Origin: a bacterium
GTDB taxonomy: Bacteria; Spirochaetota; UBA4802; UBA5550
Length of the DNA stretch: 9,511 bases
Direction of reading: 5' to 3'
Assembly: GCA_024224995.1 (NCBI GenBank)
Contig: JAAENB010000896.1
Span: 1-9,511 of the forward strand
The position numbers and the translations under genes are program-made. Below, in pieces: positions 6,244 to 9,511 of the stretch. Positions within the stretch are counted from its first letter, which is position 1. Each line of letters opens with the position of its first letter. The notes under the pieces were generated by a model. It was not told where the DNA came from. It did no database searches and was given only the letters and a program-made list of their open reading frames with translations.

Positions 6244-6284
6244 AAATTTAATTTCTTAAAAAGAGAAGGTGATCGGTAACCCCG
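6244..6284 (+). repeat. CTTGAGAG copy 5 joined to AAGGTGATCGG copy 3
   Basis: AAATTTAATTTCTTAAAAAG runs straight into GAGAAGGTGATCGGTAACCC. The junction shows that the two repeat families are parts of one larger element. It ends about 20 bp before the stop of the acyltransferase. Confidence 0.4.
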
Positions 6285-6306
6285 AACCCCGGAACCTGAT
6301 CCCTCA

Positions 6307-7278
6307 TCAGTTAAAACGCCGACTTTTATTGGAGTCGCGCTTTAAAGAATCTATCGTATACACATTCTCGGGATCGAACCCGTAATAGTTTTTATCGAGC
6401 ATAAGGTCAATTTTCAGGTCTTTATCTTCCCAGAGTTTGTTGACCCATTTCTGGAAATTTTTCCGGTAAACGGGGTCATTGACGTAATCGCCAATAAGGT
6501 CTTTGGTCACGGGAAGTTCTTCAATATCGACCCGGATATCCAGCACTTTGCCGCAGAGGAAGTCCCAGAAGGAGTATGGGCCCCCGGGATAGGCAATGGT
6601 GATATTAAGAATACTGGAAAGCTGCTCACCCATAGTGGAGAACACAAAGCTAATGCCGCCCGATTTGGGTTTAAGCAGGTTCCGGTATGGAGATTCCTGT
6701 TTATCATGAACTTCTTTCGTAAAGCGTTTCCCTTCAACAAAATTCATCACAGATACCGGGATATCCTTGAATTTGGCACAGGATTTTTTGGTGATTTCAA
6801 CATCTTTCCCTTTCAGGTGCGGATTTTTCGCCAGGAAAGCAGGGGAATAACGTTTCATAAAGGGGTAGTCAAAAGCCCACCAGGAAAGGCCGAGAATGGG
6901 AACCCAGACGAGTTCTTTTTTAAGAAAGAACTTAAGAAAGGGAATTTTCTTGTTAAATATTTTTTGAAGAACAACGATATCGGTCCAGGACTGGTGGTTG
7001 GAAACAACGAGATACCACTTGTCATTAGTAAGGCCCTCAAGCCCCGTAACCTGCCAGTCAATTTTTCTGGAAACAGCCAGGGTAATACCATTAAAGACAA
7101 TCCACGAATGGCCAATACCCATGAGGAAAAAGTTGAATATTTTAGTGGCGAATTTAAACCGGATAGCAGCCTTTAAAATAGAAAAAGGGATAAGAAATAT
7201 CGCCCAGAACAGGGTGTTGAGAATAAGCATCATTGTGGCAAAGATGCCAATGAAAGTTTGTATATATTTTTTAAACAT
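6307..7278 (-). CDS. yihG: YihG/PlsC-family membrane acyltransferase
   Basis: A 323-residue membrane acyltransferase of the lysophosphatidate acyltransferase (PlsC) superfamily, closest by eye to E. coli YihG. It would transfer acyl chains to a lysophospholipid at the cytoplasmic membrane. NHQSWTD (94-100) carries the catalytic His95-x4-Asp100; KKELVWVPILG (120-130) and FVEGKR (180-185) are the following conserved blocks, and FMKRYS, LKGKDVE and YVNDP also resemble YihG. Residues 7-34 and roughly 50-68 are hydrophobic membrane segments. Length is typical (about 310). ATG at 7278 follows GAGG eight bases upstream. It is divergent from the LpoB-like lipoprotein. YihG has been linked to phospholipid acyl-chain remodelling in E. 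coli; whether the role is shared is unproven. Confidence 0.88.
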   Translation of the reverse strand: MFKKYIQTFIGIFATMMLILNTLFWAIFLIPFSILKAAIRFKFATKIFNFFLMGIGHSWIVFNGITLAVSRKIDWQVTGLEGLTNDKWYLVVSNHQSWTDIVVLQKIFNKKIPFLKFFLKKELVWVPILGLSWWAFDYPFMKRYSPAFLAKNPHLKGKDVEITKKSCAKFKDIPVSVMNFVEGKRFTKEVHDKQESPYRNLLKPKSGGISFVFSTMGEQLSSILNITIAYPGGPYSFWDFLCGKVLDIRVDIEELPVTKDLIGDYVNDPVYRKNFQKWVNKLWEDKDLKIDLMLDKNYYGFDPENVYTIDSLKRDSNKSRRFN

Positions 7279-7328
7279 AGGTTTTGCCTCTTTATATTGT
7301 ATAATATGTTGTATTATTACATTATTAA

Positions 7329-7341
7329 ACTTTAGTAAAGT
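7329..7341. promoter_or_regulatory. 13-bp palindrome in divergent promoter region
   Basis: ACTTTAGTAAAGT is palindromic about its central base and sits about 50 bp upstream of the acyltransferase start. On the minus strand it contains TTTACT, which is 17 bp from a weak TAATAC, so it may overlap the acyltransferase promoter. The sequence from 7290 to 7330 is AT-rich with several TATAAT-like words. Confidence 0.3.
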
Positions 7342-7457
7342 GTTTTTTTATGCAGAATACGCATGTTTTAGTGCACATTCCGTACTGTTTTGTGCTCGTT
7401 ATAGTATAAGACAGCCCGGGGAGGGGGAAGGTTGCAACTTTTTAGTTTTTTTTTGAC

Positions 7458-7487
7458 TTGCCTGGTAATACTTCTGTGTGGTATTAT
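7458..7487 (+). promoter_or_regulatory. Promoter candidate with inverted repeat
   Basis: TTGCCT (7458-7463), an 18-bp spacer and TATTAT (7482-7487) form a plausible promoter for the LpoB-like gene. TAATAC (7466-7471) and GTATTA (7481-7486) form a 6-bp inverted repeat overlapping the -10, a possible repressor site. The ribosome site GAGG (7494-7497) follows so closely that the leader would be very short; a start site further upstream is possible. Confidence 0.35.
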
Positions 7488-7502
7488 TATATTGAGGTTA
7501 AT

Positions 7503-8480
7503 ATGAAAAAAACGGTTTCCCTGTGTATGATTATCAGCATATTTTTATTCATATCATGCGGAAGAAAACAGCTGCATTATAATGAGCTGGCAGAAAAAGA
7601 GCTCGCGGTGCTGGGGCCTGCGGAAATTGAAACAGCATATGCAAGGCTTACGGCTCCCCTGTCCTATTATTTGCTAAAGCAAAAAAAACAAAAAAAACCG
7701 GCAGTGCTTGCGCTTAAAATAGAAAAGGTTCGTGTTTCAATGGGGATCGATCCGTCTATCTTCTACCGGGTACTGATGACAGATCTTTATAAGAAGAAGA
7801 TAAGATTTTGCACTAGTAGATACATGGAAAAAGGGCTATATTATGACGCAGCAGATAGTACTCTTGAACCGGACTATGATTTATTGGTCGGACTGGTGAG
7901 GCCGGAGAAAACGGATGCCGGAAAAGGGCTGATGTATATAACCCTGAAATTATATGATTCAAAAAAACAGCAAAAAATCTGGGAGGATAAGCAAAAGATC
8001 CGCGTACTGCCGGGTACCAGGCAGATGACCGCTTCTTTGTATGAGAAAATTGTTGATCGATATGAAGAGATGGAACCCCCGGTTTTGATGAGACTGGAAA
8101 GCTTTCTTGAGGAGGCATCGGATTCGTTGTATGAAAGTATCAAACAAAAAAAGCCGGTATCAATACTCACCGGCAAGATCAGGAATCGCACAGCAGATCA
8201 TATAGATACCACTATGTATCTGGATGTGATCAATCAACAGCTTCTTGGAAAAAAGATCCAAATCTATGATTTTCGGGATATAAGAAAAAGCGGGAAGCCG
8301 GAACATCCTCCTTATCTACTCCGGGGAACTATTTATAATATTAATTACGCCTTTAAGAATAAAACAGTAAGATGTTTTTTGATAACCTTGCGCCTGGATC
8401 ATATTTCAACAGAGGAACTGGTGTGGGTAAAACAAAAAAGTTTTATTACAATAGAAAAAAGGCTCGTAATAAAATTTTGA
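7503..8480 (+). CDS. Lipoprotein with two LpoB-like halves
   Basis: A 325-residue lipoprotein: signal 1-18 ending FIS before Cys19. Two segments of about 100 residues follow the same plan. Residues 66-168: VLALKIEKVRV, a helix DPSIFYRVLMTDL, RFCTSRY, then YDLLVG and the strands ITLKLYDSKKQQKIWEDK. Residues 217-317: SILTGKIRNRTADHIDTTMY, IQIYDFRD, YLLRGTI and LITLRLDHISTEELVWVKQK. This plan and the DHIDT and ELVW motifs match LpoB, the outer-membrane lipoprotein that activates peptidoglycan synthase PBP1b; LpoB has one such domain. A helical linker (178-215) joins them. ATG at 7503 follows GAGG; an earlier start at 7458 would bury the signal. The stop is 6 nt from the next gene, so the two form an operon. 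LpoB-like is my reading; distant TolB/CsgG-type relatives are possible. Confidence 0.68.
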   Translation: MKKTVSLCMIISIFLFISCGRKQLHYNELAEKELAVLGPAEIETAYARLTAPLSYYLLKQKKQKKPAVLALKIEKVRVSMGIDPSIFYRVLMTDLYKKKIRFCTSRYMEKGLYYDAADSTLEPDYDLLVGLVRPEKTDAGKGLMYITLKLYDSKKQQKIWEDKQKIRVLPGTRQMTASLYEKIVDRYEEMEPPVLMRLESFLEEASDSLYESIKQKKPVSILTGKIRNRTADHIDTTMYLDVINQQLLGKKIQIYDFRDIRKSGKPEHPPYLLRGTIYNINYAFKNKTVRCFLITLRLDHISTEELVWVKQKSFITIEKRLVIKF

Positions 8481-8486
8481 GGAATT

Positions 8487-9050
8487 ATGAAGATACGTAT
8501 TGAATACAACTCGAATGATGAACAATACACGGCAGAAGCCGCAGTAGAGACGCGGGACTATGTCCTGGTTATTAAAGAGCAGCTGGCAAAACAGGAAGGC
8601 AGTAAAATAGCCGGACTCATAGAGGAGTTTAATGGTCCATATGACCCGTCCGTGCGATTGATCTATAAAGGAATTGAGCTCAATAATATGTTTCATATTG
8701 AAAAGTATCTTATTAAAGAGGGAGATACTATTGAGCTGCTTTTGGGTGATGAACCGGCAAGCAAAGAAGTGCCTGAAGTGGAAAAACTTGTATGCTCGCA
8801 ATGCGGCAAAACCGGTAAAGATCCGGCAGAATTGCGCTATCATCCCGGCCGACTATCGCCCCAGGCGTGGGTATACGGATTGACGACTCATTGGGAGTGG
8901 AGCTGCTGCCGTAAGGTTGTATCGACTCCGGCGGAATGCTATCACCCTGAAGGATGCAAAACCGGCATTTGTCCCCAGTGCCGGAAAGACTGCGGCTGTT
9001 ACCAGGCCAGGGAGATCCGCAGAGAGGAAGAGGAAAAGGCCTTTGACTGA
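8487..9050 (+). CDS. Ubiquitin-like plus CHORD-like zinc protein
   Basis: A 187-residue protein without signal peptide. Residues 1-86 read as a ubiquitin-like beta-grasp: strands MKIRIEYN and YTAEAAV, helix DYVLVIKEQLAKQ, then an insertion, RLIYKGIELNN and HIEKYLIKEGDTIELLL, which aligns with ubiquitin RLIFAGKQLED...LSDYNIQKESTLHLVL. No terminal diglycine is exposed; the domain runs into an acidic linker. Residues 103-171 are Cys/His-rich: CSQC, YHPG (118-121), WSCC (138-141), CYH, GCKTGIC (156-162) and three later Cys. YHPG...WSCC...GCxxGx[C/H] is the eukaryotic CHORD zinc-domain signature, though the Cys before YHPG is missing here. The C-terminus is charged. The start follows TGAGGA, which overlaps the preceding stop, implying translational coupling. 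Function unknown; a cytoplasmic protein-interaction adaptor is plausible. Confidence 0.7.
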   Translation: MKIRIEYNSNDEQYTAEAAVETRDYVLVIKEQLAKQEGSKIAGLIEEFNGPYDPSVRLIYKGIELNNMFHIEKYLIKEGDTIELLLGDEPASKEVPEVEKLVCSQCGKTGKDPAELRYHPGRLSPQAWVYGLTTHWEWSCCRKVVSTPAECYHPEGCKTGICPQCRKDCGCYQAREIRREEEEKAFD

Positions 9051-9069
9051 TTCCACTGCGGCAGAAAAA

Positions 9070-9116
9070 TTGGAGTGTTCTCAGAGCTCTTTAAAAGAGC
9101 TCTGAGAACACTCCAA
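9070..9116. terminator. 23-bp perfect hairpin, likely minus-strand terminator
   Basis: Arms 9070-9092 and 9094-9116 are exact reverse complements (TTGGAGTGTTCTCAGAGCTC then TTT) around a single A. The minus strand continues into TTTTTCTGCC, so it can terminate transcripts coming from the transposase at the right edge. On the plus strand it follows the zinc-protein stop by 19 bp but leads into AAAAAGGG, so it would be a hairpin without a U tract. It may alternatively be a palindromic mobile element. Confidence 0.6.
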
Positions 9117-9197
9117 AAAGGGCGCCAGGTCAAAGAGGGGGCTTTTAAAAACAAGCTCCTTGCCGCAAAAGAACTCTTCGAAAAAAAGAATCAATAG
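9075..9197 (+). CDS. Possible 40-residue ORF, uncertain
   Basis: A GTG at 9075 opens a 40-codon frame ending TAG at 9195-9197. It is in the same frame as the ubiquitin-like gene upstream and is open from that gene's TGA onward. The product would be basic and helical (middle part KEGAFKNKLLAAKELFEKKN). Its first half is encoded by the 23-bp hairpin, and the GGAG before the GTG overlaps it, so translation would be hard. It could be a small protein, a decayed extension of the upstream gene, or chance. Confidence 0.2.
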   Translation: MFSELFKRALRTLQKGRQVKEGAFKNKLLAAKELFEKKNQ

Positions 9198-9327
9198 CAA
9201 AAAGAAGAGAAGAACCAGGCAAATACCTGAACATTCGGCAGGCGCGAACACACCAAACCCGGGCGGGACAGAGTCACGCTTTTAAAAAGGTACTGTAGCG
9301 GTAAAAACGGCAGGAATCCCGGGGACT
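9198..9327. other. Intergenic, no feature seen
   Basis: About 130 bp between the possible small ORF and the transposase fragment. It is purine-rich at 9198-9215 and then GC-rich. One other plus frame stays open to 9295 but has no start codon, ribosome site or recognisable motif. Confidence 0.4.
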
Positions 9328-9511
9328 TTATGAAGGAAACTTTTCCAGGTCGAGGTACAATTTCTCTTTGGAAAGGGATTGCAAACGCAGGGATCTTTCC
9401 ATCCGTTCTTCAGGGGTTTTTCCCAATTCAATGAAAAACGGGTGAAGGGTAATCTCAACAGGTGACTCGTAATCTTTATTGAGATAGGCGTTAATGCTGT
9501 TGAATTCATAA
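9328..9511 (-). CDS. RAYT-type transposase, C-terminal part (cut by edge)
   Basis: The last 60 codons of a gene that enters from the right edge, ending in TAA at 9328-9330. The fragment begins YEFNSINAYL and contains LHPFFIELGKTPEERMERSL. This resembles the C-terminal part of REP-associated tyrosine transposases (IS200/IS605-like Y1 family), where a YxWSSYRAYL-like segment precedes HPLYLALGxTPEERQ. These enzymes move or maintain palindromic REP elements through a catalytic tyrosine and HUH motif, both of which would lie outside the window. The frame has no start inside the window. The overlapping frame with an ATG at 9509 gives a product without family features and is rejected. The 23-bp hairpin lies about 210 bp downstream. 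Confidence 0.6.
   Translation of the reverse strand, partial: YEFNSINAYLNKDYESPVEITLHPFFIELGKTPEERMERSLRLQSLSKEKLYLDLEKFPS

Larger units (their letters stand above)
5675..6306. other. Repeat-rich non-coding region
   Basis: About 630 bp with no credible gene. It holds four copies of the CTTGAGAG repeat, two of the AAGGTGATCGG repeat and a large nested inverted repeat, and it changes from AT-rich at 5684-5730 to very GC-rich at 6160-6240. Open frames on the minus strand between 6015 and 6245 are translations of repeat DNA. GGGT/ACCC (5780-5790) is a further small hairpin. No U-tract terminator is evident after either the RHH gene or the acyltransferase. Confidence 0.6.

Noticed and set aside
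6015..6245. Minus-strand 76-codon open frame
   Set aside because: It lies wholly within the GC-rich repeat region, has no ribosome site, and its translation consists of low-complexity readings of repeats.
5821..6284. CRISPR array
   Set aside because: The repeats are imperfect, unevenly spaced (114-190 bp) and not separated by uniform spacers; no cas gene is present.
8487..9050. Antiphage ubiquitin-like conjugation system
   Set aside because: No E1, E2 or JAB-type gene lies nearby and the ubiquitin-like domain has no exposed C-terminal glycine.
9282..9509. Minus-strand 75-codon frame starting with ATG at the right edge
   Set aside because: Another frame of the same strand encodes a recognisable transposase C-terminus with better composition; this one has no family features.
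1..9511. tRNA or rRNA genes
   Set aside because: No cloverleaf-like segment with a TTCGANT-type T-loop and terminal CCA-compatible stem, and no rRNA-like conserved stretch, was seen on either strand.

Overview
This window looks like a chromosomal segment of a Gram-negative, lipoprotein-rich bacterium of moderate GC. Three of the seven intact genes encode lipoproteins whose lipoboxes (FVSC, MTGC, FISC) include the relaxed type common in spirochaetes. A YihG-type acyltransferase and a two-RHH-unit protein fit the same setting. I favour a spirochaete (Treponema-like), but this is an inference from style, not from a marker gene.

Layout: (1) 1-361 holds a repeat-rich segment with a possible gene remnant and a strong 11-bp hairpin. 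(2) 362-1504 (-) is an exported alpha/beta hydrolase with a histidine-rich insertion. (3) About 700 bp without a convincing gene follows, ending in a palindrome and a good promoter. (4) 2210-3574 (+) is a metallophosphoesterase lipoprotein. It converges, across a strong bidirectional terminator, on (5) 3650-4879 (-), a lipoprotein with seven repeats that I read as a seven-bladed beta-propeller. (6) 4880-5206 is a highly organised divergent control region: five TGTAGNC heptamers at 11-12 bp intervals, then helically phased A/T tracts. (7) 5207-5674 (+) is a protein with two ribbon-helix-helix-like segments. (8) 5675-6306 is non-coding and full of interspersed and inverted repeats, including a perfect 27-bp inverted repeat. 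(9) 6307-7278 (-) is a YihG/PlsC-type acyltransferase. (10) 7503-8480 (+) is a lipoprotein with two LpoB-like halves, tightly coupled to (11) 8487-9050 (+), a ubiquitin-like domain fused to a CHORD-like zinc domain. (12) 9057-9511 contains a 23-bp perfect hairpin, a possible tiny ORF and, at the right edge on the minus strand, the C-terminal 60 residues of a probable REP-associated tyrosine (RAYT) transposase.

Most of the genes concern the cell envelope: exported hydrolase, surface or periplasmic lipoproteins, membrane lipid acylation and a putative peptidoglycan-synthase activator. The most unusual items are the ubiquitin-like/CHORD-like fusion, which resembles eukaryotic proteins, and the heptamer array beside curved DNA next to a divergent RHH gene. 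The two RHH-like units make that neighbour a natural candidate for the protein that binds the array.
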